Source: Arenibacter palladensis (GTDB lineage Bacteria; Bacteroidota; Bacteroidia; Flavobacteriales; Flavobacteriaceae). Taken from it: DNA of 64,000 nucleotides. Below the pieces are notes generated by a model, which was not told the origin of the DNA, made no database searches, and worked only from the letters and a program-made list of their open reading frames with translations. The stretch is from NCBI RefSeq assembly GCF_900129275.1, contig NZ_FQUX01000007.1:62001-126000 (forward strand). Direction: 5' to 3'. A program made the position numbers and the translations under genes. How positions within the stretch are numbered: the first letter of the stretch is position 1; each line of letters opens with the position of its first letter. Of the stretch, positions 49,310-58,262 are shown in pieces.

Positions 49310-51756
49310 TATATACTAAAATGAAAGACCAAAAAATTGGTGCGCTCATTGCTGTTTTTCTACTTTTTAGTTTGGTGGGATGCAAGGTGAAGGAAAAAGT
49401 GGCTGAAAACAATAAAATGGTTTTGTGGTATCAGTCACCAGCTAAAAAGTGGACAGATGCCTTTCCTTTGGGTAATGGCAAGTTGGGAGCCATGTGTTTT
49501 GGAGGTGCCGATGTGGAACGTTTTCAGCTTAACGAAAAAACGCTGTGGGCAGGAATACCCAGCAATCCTTATGCCCAAGATTACAACGCCAAGCTGAAAA
49601 AAGTCCAGAGTTTGATTTTGGAAGGAAAGATCAAGGAGGCCAATAAATATGGAGTTGAAAACATGACTGCTGCACCTGCCTCCTTTAGATCCTATGAACC
49701 TTTGGCCGATTTATTGATATCCTTTGATAATAGGGATTCTGTACAAAATTATAAGCGGGAATTGGATTTGTCGCAGGGCATACATAGGGTAACCTATAGT
49801 GTCATGGGCTCCAAAATAATTAGTGAATCCTTTATTTCTGCGGTGGATAATGCCTTGTACGCACGGATAGCTACTAAGGGTACGGACAAGATTAACTGTA
49901 GTATCGGATTGGAACGTGCAAAAGACGCCATCATTAAGGCGCTTCCCAATGGCTTGTTACAGATGGATGGCCAGATAGTGGACATTGAAGCACCAATGGC
50001 CAGGGATGAAAATGCTGGTGGATCAGGAGCAGGAGGAGAGCATATGCGTTTTGCTGCACGACTGAAAACTGAAGTCACAGGAGGGAGCATTACAGCCTTG
50101 GAAGACAGGTTGGTTGTGAAAGAAGCGGACGAGCTTATAATTAAGTTAACTGCCGCTACTGATTATAATTTGTCCAAATTAAATTTTGACAGCACTATAG
50201 ACCCAGCGGTTTTGGCCAATGAAAATCTAAATAAGGTTATAGCTACCTCATGGTCGGCATCCAAACAGGCTCATGTGGAAGACCATAGAAATTTGTTTGA
50301 GCGGGTGGAACTTGATTTTGGGAATTCTCCAAAAGATTCCCTACCTACAGATCAGCGATTATTGGCGTACAAGCAGGAAGGGCAAGATCCGGGCTTGGAG
50401 GCACAATTGTTTCAATTTGGAAGATATCTTTTGATGGGCAGTTCACGTGCCGATGCCGTTCTTCCAGCAAACCTACAAGGGATATGGAGTGAAAGAATGT
50501 GGGCACCTTGGGAAGCAGATTACCATTTAAATGTGAATTTACAGATGAATTATTGGCCAGCGGATGTTACCAATATTCCGGAGACATTGGATCCCCTGGT
50601 AAATTGGTTTGAGCTGATAGCCGAAACCAGTAAGCCCTTGGCAAAAGAAATGTATGGTTCGGACGGATGGTTTTCACATCATGCCTCAAATCCGTTCGGG
50701 CGGGTAACTCCATCTGCTTCTTCCTTCGATTCCCAATTTAACAATGGAGTTTTGGATGCACTTCCCGGGGCTTGGATGACAATGAATTTATGGGATCACT
50801 ACGAGTTTAGTCAGGACAAGGTGTTTCTAAAGGAAAGGCTTTACCCATTGTTATCTGGAGCTAGCGAATTTATACTGGATGTATTGGTAGCCGATTCCGA
50901 AGGGGTGCTACATTTTATGCCGTCCTCCTCTCCGGAAAATCAATATAGGGACATTGCGACTGGGGAAATGATGCGAATTACTTCCACATCTACCTATCAC
51001 TTGACCATCATCAAAGCGGTTTTTAAAGCGACTTTGGAGGCCGGTTCCATCTTGGGTGTGGGTAACGAACAGCGGGAACGTATTCTTGCAGCTGAAGCTG
51101 CCTTGCCGAAAATACCTATTGATTCCAATAACGGTAGGATAATGGAATGGCGTCAGCCATTGGAAGAAAAGGAACCTGGACACAGACATCTTTCCCATTT
51201 ATTAGGCCTACATCCTTTTACACTGATAACCAATGAAACCCCGGAACTTTACGAGGCGGCCAGTGAGAGTTTGGCATGGAGGGAGAAAAACGGTCATGGA
51301 GGAATGGGATGGGCCTATGCCCATGCATTGCTGATGCATGCAAGATTATTGGAAGCGGAGAAAGCACATAAGAGTGTTGTAACCTTGCTTTCCAAGGGCA
51401 ATAAGTCCAGTTTGATGAATACGATAGGGCCTTTTCAAATAGATGGTAATTTGGGAGCTGTTGCCGGTATTGCCGAAATGTTGATTCAAAGCCATACGAA
51501 AGATGAAAATGGCAACTATGTAATTCACCTATTGCCCGCGATTCCCGAAGCTTGGTCCAATGGAAAGGTTTCCGGCTTAAAAGCTAGAGGGAATTTTGAG
51601 GTAGATATGGAGTGGAGCAATGGTACATTGACCTCTGTATTGTTGTATTCAAAGAATGGAGGCTCTTGCAGTGTAAAAGCGGGGGATGATTTGATGAAGG
51701 TAACATTGAAAGCGGGAGAGAAAAAGGAATTGACCTTCGAAACCATAAGTAATTAG
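49306..51756 (+). CDS. GH95 alpha-L-fucosidase-type lipoprotein (His type)
   Basis: The first ATG overlaps the previous stop (ATGA), but Met6 (49321) gives a better lipoprotein signal with Cys26 (L-V-G-C). Motifs: L-W-Y-Q-S-P-A, D-A-F-P-L-G-N-G, Y-H-L-N-V-N with His407, Asn409 and Asn411, M-E-W-R-Q-P-L-E-E then H-R-H-L-S-H-L, and Q-I-D-G-N-L-G. It is the third gene of the GH2-GH95-GH95 unit and ends at a bidirectional terminator. It differs clearly in sequence from the preceding GH95, suggesting a different linkage or accessory sulfate pattern and not a recent duplicate. Confidence 0.94.
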   Translation: MIYTKMKDQKIGALIAVFLLFSLVGCKVKEKVAENNKMVLWYQSPAKKWTDAFPLGNGKLGAMCFGGADVERFQLNEKTLWAGIPSNPYAQDYNAKLKKVQSLILEGKIKEANKYGVENMTAAPASFRSYEPLADLLISFDNRDSVQNYKRELDLSQGIHRVTYSVMGSKIISESFISAVDNALYARIATKGTDKINCSIGLERAKDAIIKALPNGLLQMDGQIVDIEAPMARDENAGGSGAGGEHMRFAARLKTEVTGGSITALEDRLVVKEADELIIKLTAATDYNLSKLNFDSTIDPAVLANENLNKVIATSWSASKQAHVEDHRNLFERVELDFGNSPKDSLPTDQRLLAYKQEGQDPGLEAQLFQFGRYLLMGSSRADAVLPANLQGIWSERMWAPWEADYHLNVNLQMNYWPADVTNIPETLDPLVNWFELIAETSKPLAKEMYGSDGWFSHHASNPFGRVTPSASSFDSQFNNGVLDALPGAWMTMNLWDHYEFSQDKVFLKERLYPLLSGASEFILDVLVADSEGVLHFMPSSSPENQYRDIATGEMMRITSTSTYHLTIIKAVFKATLEAGSILGVGNEQRERILAAEAALPKIPIDSNNGRIMEWRQPLEEKEPGHRHLSHLLGLHPFTLITNETPELYEAASESLAWREKNGHGGMGWAYAHALLMHARLLEAEKAHKSVVTLLSKGNKSSLMNTIGPFQIDGNLGAVAGIAEMLIQSHTKDENGNYVIHLLPAIPEAWSNGKVSGLKARGNFEVDMEWSNGTLTSVLLYSKNGGSCSVKAGDDLMKVTLKAGEKKELTFETISN

Positions 51757-51808
51757 TGGGATGTGTGTTTTAAAAGTCTTGGAAAGGGCTTTCTTAAAAG
51801 TGTTTAAA

Positions 51809-51847
51809 CAAAAAAGGGACTGTCCGTAGTGACAGTCCCTTTTTTTA
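51809..51847. terminator. Bidirectional terminator between convergent GH95 and PhoD-like genes
   Basis: A perfect 9-bp core stem GGGACTGTC/GACAGTCCC (51816-51824 with 51831-51839) with a 6-base loop is flanked by A-run and T-run, giving a T tail on both strands. It serves the GH95 gene (+) and the PhoD-like gene (-), overlapping the end of the latter. Confidence 0.92.
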
Positions 51848-53353
51848 TTTTGCTTCTTTTACCTCTAGGTTCAGGGTATTTCCTTCCTCGTCAATGGTCT
51901 CGAAGGTAATCTGTGCCATTTTTCCGTTTTCCGGTGGAGCAACCTTCACAAAGATAAAGCCACCTGTAGGCTCTTCCTGAATATAAGGTTGTTTTATTAA
52001 TCCTAAGGGGTCTGTAGAATTGGGGTCACCAGGTTTTCTTCCAGGTCTGGAGTTCTGTCCATTTATGGAACCCGTGCCAAATTCTTCAAAACCAGCCGGG
52101 TGTATGGTATGATATTGCCAATGACGATCACCAGTTATGATATAAAAATTCTTATCTAGATTATTTTTCTTCAGCCAATAGAAAAAGGCATCACGTTCGT
52201 TTTGAAAACCACCATAACTAACATGGTTATCGTGTTTGGAGGCATCATCCGGCCCAACAAGTGGGGAGGCCACAATAAACAGCTTAAAGGTAGCCTCGCT
52301 AGCCAATAACGACTGCTTTATCCACTCTAGTTGTTCCTTGCCCCAGATAGATTTGTGGGGGCCATCGGGTTTGTCATTGGCATCTCTGTAATCCCTCCCT
52401 TCGGGCATCCAGATCTGGAGGTGTTTGTTAACTTGTCGGGTACGGAAAGTAACTGGGTTTTCATCTGCAGGATCAGCAATTGGCGCTTGTTCCAAAAAAG
52501 TGGCCCTGGCGGTCTGTGGGGAAGGCGCTATGCCATTCTCTACATTATCGCTATCATTATATCTGTATTCGTGGTCATCCTTCATTAAATAGACGGGTAC
52601 CTGGCGCAAAAAATGCTCCATACGGGGCATACCCATTTGTCGGTGCCATTTGGATCTCAATTCAGGAAGTGTTTTGGCGATTCCTTTATTAGGGTAATCA
52701 TAATAGACTGTATCACCTGTTTGTACCCAGAAGGCCGGTTTAAGGCTTTTCATGACCTCCAAGGCAGGATATCCAAGTTTTCTGTCTTCGCCCTCAGCGG
52801 CCCTACTCTTACTACCGGCTCTTTGCAAACCTCCTCCCAAGAAGAATTTGCCCAGATTTAGGCATGAAGTAACTACAAAGGAGGTCGGTTTTTCCGAATC
52901 CAAGGGCTGGAGGGTACTAAATTCACTTACAGGTCCTTTTTTGGTACGGGAGGTAGTGGGGCCGTAATGTACACGAACATAATATTGGGTATCTGCCTTA
53001 AGTCCGTTGATCCGATACTTAATTATAAAATCCCGATCCGGAGTAGCTTGTAGCCATGGTGATACTTCCGAATTCTTGAACTTGGGATTATCGGCTATTT
53101 CAAATTTGGCCGTTCCCTCTACACCGGCAATATCGAAGGCCAAAAGCGCCTCTGCAGTATCAAATCCATTTTCGGGCATCTCATTGGTAGTGGTTAATCT
53201 AGTCTGCAAAATGGCAGAGGTTTGGGTAACTTCCCCTATCATTTGTGGAAAACTGTAGATTGTGGTTTTGGAATCCATAAATTCCCAGGAGGGCTTAAAC
53301 GACAAGGCGGTGACTCCAGCCCCTGATAATTTTATAAAATTTCGACGTTGCAT
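51845..53353 (-). CDS. PhoD-like metallophosphoesterase with Tat-type signal
   Basis: The N-terminus R-R-N-F-I-K followed by a hydrophobic stretch looks like a Tat export signal. After an N-terminal Ig-like PhoD domain (about 30-150) comes the phosphoesterase core. Its metal motifs are T-G-D-T-V-Y-Y-D, D-D-H-E-Y and T-G-D-R-H-W-Q-Y-H. PhoD enzymes are calcium/iron phosphodiesterases or phosphatases. Next to sulfatases in a glycan locus it may cleave phosphate or sulfate esters on the glycan, which is inference. It is the last gene of the minus-strand operon, 103 bases after the second tandem sulfatase. Confidence 0.9.
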   Translation of the reverse strand: MQRRNFIKLSGAGVTALSFKPSWEFMDSKTTIYSFPQMIGEVTQTSAILQTRLTTTNEMPENGFDTAEALLAFDIAGVEGTAKFEIADNPKFKNSEVSPWLQATPDRDFIIKYRINGLKADTQYYVRVHYGPTTSRTKKGPVSEFSTLQPLDSEKPTSFVVTSCLNLGKFFLGGGLQRAGSKSRAAEGEDRKLGYPALEVMKSLKPAFWVQTGDTVYYDYPNKGIAKTLPELRSKWHRQMGMPRMEHFLRQVPVYLMKDDHEYRYNDSDNVENGIAPSPQTARATFLEQAPIADPADENPVTFRTRQVNKHLQIWMPEGRDYRDANDKPDGPHKSIWGKEQLEWIKQSLLASEATFKLFIVASPLVGPDDASKHDNHVSYGGFQNERDAFFYWLKKNNLDKNFYIITGDRHWQYHTIHPAGFEEFGTGSINGQNSRPGRKPGDPNSTDPLGLIKQPYIQEEPTGGFIFVKVAPPENGKMAQITFETIDEEGNTLNLEVKEAK

Positions 53354-53456
53354 TCGTTTTTATTTAATTGGGTGGATGGTATTCCACCAGTAATTTTCTT
53401 TTGATTAAAAGGTTGGCCAAGAAGGGGAAACATTTTGGAGCAATGATAAAGGCAAC

Positions 53457-55058
53457 TTAATTCATATTCTCCCAAATGGGACCTTCATCCCTTATTTCAA
53501 TCCATTGTTTCAACATTAAAGGCCTTATCATATCTACTAATTGCGGTTTTATTGAAGCTAGGTCGTTTCTTTGTTCCGGATCGTTGGACAGGTCGTAAAG
53601 TTCAAATTTTACGGGAACGGAAGACTTCATCCAGTCCATTAAAGTCTCATTTTCCAATTTTTCGGGAAACCAACCCAGCAGGGTGTAATCGTTATAACGC
53701 ATTGCCATATGTGGCATTCTAAAATAGGTGTCCTCGTGGGTGGGAAATACCCATAAATAGGGTTTGTTCCTAGCTGTTTTTTTACCTAAAAACGCCGGTA
53801 AGGCATCAGTACCGTCCAAGATATTGTTTTTTGGTGTTTCAAGCTCGGCCAAGGTGGCTATGGTAATCATGAAATCCGTGGCCACGACCAATTCATCACT
53901 TGTGGTTCCGGCTGAAATTTTACCAGGAAAACGTACTATACCGGGAACCCTATGGCCTCCTTCATAAGGATATCTTTTCATACCTCTGAAGTTACCCGGG
54001 GTTCCAAAACAAAAGTCCCTAGTGGGCGCCTCCCATTCCCCTTTAGACTCCTCAAGGTTTACCGGATGTTCCGGACCGTTGTCACTGGTGAAAATAACCA
54101 TAGTGTTGTCCTTCAGGTTTTCCTGATCTACCGTTTTCATTAAATTGGCAAAGGCATTATCCAATTGTGAAATGGTACCGTAATACTCCTTTTTGTTTTG
54201 ACTTATATCGTACTCTGTTCTAGCTATACCTCCGTAATTAATTGCGTGTTCCAAAGAATCAACGGTACTATTGTTATATTTTTCACTGTATTCTTCCGGA
54301 GGCGACAAGGGCGCATGTGGCTCGTGTGTAGAGACAATGAGAAGGAAAGGTTTGTTCTTGTCCCTTTTATTGGTGAGCCAGTCTGTAGCCTCCTTGGTTA
54401 GTACGTCACAATACCATCCATCAACCTCACCTACCGCGTCTCCGTTTCTAATGAACTTTGTAAAATTTTTAGGTCCCTCATAAGCGTTATGGGTTGAGGC
54501 AAACCAATAATCAAAGCCTTGGTCCCCGGGATGGGGTTCTTTGATCTTTTCTGATTTTTCCAATTTTGATAAATGCCATTTTCCCATAAAGGCTGTCTCA
54601 TATCCTCCGGATTTTAGCATTTCTGCAATGGTGGTTTCGCTATCCCTTAGATGGGCGCCCCTGTAACCCTGTAAGTAATAAATTCCACTTCTATATGGGT
54701 GTCTACCTGTTAAAAGCCCTGCTCTGGATGGGGAGCAAACAGTTCCGGCAGAATGGCAATCGGTAAGCAAAACCCCTTCCGAGGCAAACTTATCTATTGC
54801 AGGGGTCTGGATTATGGGATTGCCATAGCATCCCAAATCCCCATAACCCATATCATCGGTCAAATAAATAATGATATTGGGTTTTGAAGCTTTTTCTGTA
54901 GAAGTATGTTCATTTTTAGATTTGCAACCCATAAGTACGGTTGCACATAGAAATATGCCGCTAATTAATTTTATCCTTTTCATCATCAATTTGTGGGGGT
55001 TCTGCATAACGGTTATTCTGTAAACTTTACTTGGACTTTCCCCAATCAGGACCTTCAT
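53457..55058 (-). CDS. S1-family sulfatase, lipoprotein, C-S-P-S-R (tandem copy 2)
   Basis: The longest frame starts at 55058 inside the upstream gene. Met26 (54983) is the better start, giving the signal K-R-I-K-L-I with Cys45 (L-M-G-C; numbering from the long start). Motifs: L-T-D-D-M-G-Y-G-D, C-S-P-S-R at 108-112, G-K-W-H-L-S, T-H-E-P-H-A-P and T-S-D-N-G-P. It is very similar along its whole length to the sulfatase directly upstream (55027-56595), including shared stretches such as A-G-T-V-C-S-P-S-R and R-M-P-H-M-A-M-R-Y-N-D-Y, so the pair arose by tandem duplication. Confidence 0.95.
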   Translation of the reverse strand: MKVLIGESPSKVYRITVMQNPHKLMMKRIKLISGIFLCATVLMGCKSKNEHTSTEKASKPNIIIYLTDDMGYGDLGCYGNPIIQTPAIDKFASEGVLLTDCHSAGTVCSPSRAGLLTGRHPYRSGIYYLQGYRGAHLRDSETTIAEMLKSGGYETAFMGKWHLSKLEKSEKIKEPHPGDQGFDYWFASTHNAYEGPKNFTKFIRNGDAVGEVDGWYCDVLTKEATDWLTNKRDKNKPFLLIVSTHEPHAPLSPPEEYSEKYNNSTVDSLEHAINYGGIARTEYDISQNKKEYYGTISQLDNAFANLMKTVDQENLKDNTMVIFTSDNGPEHPVNLEESKGEWEAPTRDFCFGTPGNFRGMKRYPYEGGHRVPGIVRFPGKISAGTTSDELVVATDFMITIATLAELETPKNNILDGTDALPAFLGKKTARNKPYLWVFPTHEDTYFRMPHMAMRYNDYTLLGWFPEKLENETLMDWMKSSVPVKFELYDLSNDPEQRNDLASIKPQLVDMIRPLMLKQWIEIRDEGPIWENMN

Positions 55059-56595
55059 CCCTTATGTCTTTCCATTGTTCCAATAACAAAGGTTTTAACT
55101 GGTTTATTATTTCAGGCTTTGATTCGGCCAAATTGTTTTTTTGTTCGGGATCGGTTGATAGATCATAGAGTGCAAATTTTTCCGGGACGGAGGACTTCAT
55201 CCATTCAATGAGGTTGCTTCCGTTCTTGTTTTCAGGGAACCATCCTAAAAAGGAATAATCGTTATAGCGCATGGCCATATGCGGCATTCTAAAGTAGGTG
55301 TCCTCATGGGTTGGAAAAAGAAACAGGTATGGTTTGTTACGCTCCGTTTTTTTGCCAAGGAATGCAGGAAAGGCATCAATGGCATCCATAGTGATATTAC
55401 TAGGAGTGTCTACATTGGCAAGTTTGGTAGCGGTAGTGATAAAATCTGTTCCTACAACAAATTCATTACTGCTGGTTCCTGCCGGTATTTTGCCTGGGAA
55501 TCGTACTATTCCGGGAACCCTGTGCCCACCTTCATAAGGATATCTTTTCATACCCTTAAATATGCCAGGAGTTCCAAAAGACATATCGCGAATGGGGTCT
55601 TCCCATTCCCCTTTTGATTCTTCCAAGTTTACGGGATGTTCAGGACCGTTATCACTTGTAAAAATAACCATGGTATTGTTGGCCAAATTTTCTTTATCAA
55701 CCGTTTTCATTAAATTACCGAACGCCTCATCCAACTGGGACACGGTGCCGTAATACTCCTTTTTGTTTTGGGTAATATCATATTCAGGTCTTGCAACGCC
55801 TCCGTAACGAATAGATTTTTCCAGGCTATCCACTTTGGCATTATCGTACATTTTGCTGTATTTTTCCGGAGGAGCAATAGGCGTGTGGGGTTCGTGGGTA
55901 GAGACAACAAGTAGAAACGGTTTGGATTTGTCCCTGATGTTGGTAAGCCAGTTTGTGGCTTCTTCGGTTAGTACATCGCAATACCATCCATCCACTTCTC
56001 CAACAGCTTCACCGTTCCTTATGAATTTATCAAAATTTTTAGGTCCACCAAAGGCATTGTGGGTAGAGGCAAACCAATAATCAAAGCCTTGGTCTCCAGG
56101 GCCGGGTTCATCATGTTTTTCACTTTTTTCCAATCTGGACAAGTGCCATTTTCCCATAAAGGCAGTCTCATATCCTCCAGATTTTAGAAGTTCGGCAATG
56201 GTGACTTCATCTTTCTTTAAATAGGCTCCATAGGCCCCCTGAATATAATAAAAACCACTCCTATAAGGGTTTCTCCCCGTTAGCAAACCAGCCCTTGATG
56301 GGGAGCATACCGTTCCTGCCGAATGGCAGTCGGTCAATAATACCCCTTCCGAAGCAAATTTATCTATAAAAGGGGTTTTAATAATAGGGCTTCCATAACA
56401 ACCCAAGTCCCCATACCCAAGATCATCCGTTAGGTAAATAATGATGTTGGGTTTCTTTTCTTCTTCTTTTTGCGGTGCCTTCTCTTTACAGGATGAAAAA
56501 AGAACAATCAATGCAAGGGTGAAAACTTGTAATATCTGTAAACTTGATTTTCTCATTAGGGGAACTATTTTAGAAGTATATTTTTGGAACATCAA
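55027..56595 (-). CDS. S1-family sulfatase, lipoprotein, C-S-P-S-R (tandem copy 1)
   Basis: Met14 (56556) is the preferred start, giving a lipoprotein signal with Cys36 (F-S-S-C; long numbering). L-T-D-D-L-G-Y-G-D, C-S-P-S-R at 97-101, G-K-W-H-L-S, T-H-E-P-H-T-P and T-S-D-N-G-P are all intact. It lies 47 bases downstream of the symporter gene and just upstream of its duplicate. Membership of the L-galactose-type operon suggests these two remove sulfate from the sugar released by the GH95, or from its neighbour in the chain; this is inference. Confidence 0.95.
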   Translation of the reverse strand: MMFQKYTSKIVPLMRKSSLQILQVFTLALIVLFSSCKEKAPQKEEEKKPNIIIYLTDDLGYGDLGCYGSPIIKTPFIDKFASEGVLLTDCHSAGTVCSPSRAGLLTGRNPYRSGFYYIQGAYGAYLKKDEVTIAELLKSGGYETAFMGKWHLSRLEKSEKHDEPGPGDQGFDYWFASTHNAFGGPKNFDKFIRNGEAVGEVDGWYCDVLTEEATNWLTNIRDKSKPFLLVVSTHEPHTPIAPPEKYSKMYDNAKVDSLEKSIRYGGVARPEYDITQNKKEYYGTVSQLDEAFGNLMKTVDKENLANNTMVIFTSDNGPEHPVNLEESKGEWEDPIRDMSFGTPGIFKGMKRYPYEGGHRVPGIVRFPGKIPAGTSSNEFVVGTDFITTATKLANVDTPSNITMDAIDAFPAFLGKKTERNKPYLFLFPTHEDTYFRMPHMAMRYNDYSFLGWFPENKNGSNLIEWMKSSVPEKFALYDLSTDPEQKNNLAESKPEIINQLKPLLLEQWKDIRDEGPDWGKSK

Positions 56596-56642
56596 CGTTT
56601 TTTTAGAGCTATGGTTTTAGGAACTGTATTTATTAAAAGTGA

Positions 56643-58256
56643 TTATTGAAATATGGTATAAAGGATGATAAGGGTTAATAGTAATGCACCGGCATACAGT
56701 CGGACATCCTTTATGCCTTGAAATTCGTTATTGGTTATGAATTGCCAGGGATTGTCCCAGGTATACTGAAGCTGGTCCGTACTTGGTCTAGGTGTTAGAT
56801 AGCTAATTATAAAGTAAACCACGGAACAAATACAGAAGAGCCACCATGCCTGCATCATAAAGGGTATTCCCCATGTATCCGTAATAATACTTGGTTTTCC
56901 ATATAGTGTAGGGATAAAATCGGCAGCAAACGCACCAATACCGAGAATAAAACCAAAGATCAACGTAAGCAGGGAGGCTTCCTTGGTGCCCCTTTTACTG
57001 AATACTCCAAATAGAAATACCGTGGCGATAGGAGGAGCCAAGGCAGCGGCAATCTTATTGATGGCCTCAAATATACTATTGAATTTGCCTCCTTGGGTCG
57101 ACCAGGCCATGGCTAATATCATGACTGCCACTGCCACATATTTTCCTATTTGTACTTGTTTTTTATCGGACAGGGATGGTTTCAGCCTTTTGGCTATATC
57201 GATGGCTACCAAAGTTGAACAGCTATTAAGGGCAGCTGCAATAGTGCTCATAAGTGCAGAGAGTAGCGCGGCCGCAAAAATACCCTTTATCCCAATGGGC
57301 AACAATTCGTTGATTAGTACTGGCAAGGTTTCATTACTGCTGGTTATTTTGTCCTTAAACAAAACGTAGCCAATAACTCCTGGCAATACCATAATAAATA
57401 CGGGAAGTATTTTTAAAAATCCAGCAAAAATGGGCCCTTTTTGGGCATCGTCCTCACTTTTTGCCGCCAATACACGTTGCACAATGGTTTGGTCCGAACA
57501 CCAATACCATAGTCCTAAAATTGGATAGCCTAGGAATATAGCGTACCATGAAAGTCCAGAATTTCCGGCGTTCTCACCAGATCTTAGCATGCTCAATTGA
57601 TCGGGCTTTATTCTATCCTTAAATTCGGCTAGGGTGTGTACTCCAATGTCAGGCAGTGCGTTAATGGCAAATATGGTCAGTATTACAGCACCAATTATCA
57701 ATACGACCGTTTGGACGGTTTCAGTAATTACCACTGCTTTTAACCCACCTAGGATGGTATAGGTAGCGGTAATGACCGATATTATTATGATGGAAACATA
57801 TACATCGATCCCAAAAAATGATTTAAATACTATCGCCCCTGCGTAAAGGCTCATTCCAATGTGTACAAATAATGCCCCCAATATGGCCATAAAGGCCAAG
57901 AATGATCTAGAAGGGGAGCTGTATCTTCTTTCCAAAAATTCCGGCAATGTGGAAATTTGACTCTTGAAGTAAAAGGGGGCAAAAATAAGCCCAAGGAAAA
58001 TAAGTACCACAGAGGCCATCCATTCAAAATTACCCCAGACCAATCCGTCCTCAAAGCCCGAAGCTGCCAAACCTACCAAATGTATGGTGGAAATATTACT
58101 GGCAAACAGAGCGGCACCGATTATAACCCAATTTAAACTACGTCCGGCCAGGAAATAATTATCAGACGTCATTTTAGTCTTTCCTGTGGACATTATACCA
58201 AGAACTAAGATACCCACTAGGTATAACAAGATTATAATTAGATCAATTGTACTCAT
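56643..58256 (-). CDS. SSS-family sodium/sugar symporter (SGLT-like)
   Basis: A 537-residue inner-membrane protein with about 14 hydrophobic helices and the sodium:solute symporter layout: N-terminal I-D-L-I-I-I-L-L-Y-L-V-G, the S-D-N-Y-F-L-A-G-R-S loop, A-S-N-I-S-T-I-H-L-V-G-L, and W-Y-W-C-S-D-Q-T-I-V-Q-R in the middle. SGLT-like members take up monosaccharides with sodium. It begins 6 bases after the aldo/keto reductase stop, so it is tightly linked to sugar oxidation. The likely cargo is the monosaccharide released by the GH95, probably L-galactose or L-fucose (inference from context). Confidence 0.94.
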   Translation of the reverse strand: MSTIDLIIILLYLVGILVLGIMSTGKTKMTSDNYFLAGRSLNWVIIGAALFASNISTIHLVGLAASGFEDGLVWGNFEWMASVVLIFLGLIFAPFYFKSQISTLPEFLERRYSSPSRSFLAFMAILGALFVHIGMSLYAGAIVFKSFFGIDVYVSIIIISVITATYTILGGLKAVVITETVQTVVLIIGAVILTIFAINALPDIGVHTLAEFKDRIKPDQLSMLRSGENAGNSGLSWYAIFLGYPILGLWYWCSDQTIVQRVLAAKSEDDAQKGPIFAGFLKILPVFIMVLPGVIGYVLFKDKITSSNETLPVLINELLPIGIKGIFAAALLSALMSTIAAALNSCSTLVAIDIAKRLKPSLSDKKQVQIGKYVAVAVMILAMAWSTQGGKFNSIFEAINKIAAALAPPIATVFLFGVFSKRGTKEASLLTLIFGFILGIGAFAADFIPTLYGKPSIITDTWGIPFMMQAWWLFCICSVVYFIISYLTPRPSTDQLQYTWDNPWQFITNNEFQGIKDVRLYAGALLLTLIILYTIFQ

Positions 58257-58262
58257 ATAGGT

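Noticed and set aside
46862..51756. Assigning alpha-L-galactosidase activity to the two plus-strand GH95 enzymes
   Set aside because: Both keep His before the N-x-N motif, which fits the fucosidase type.
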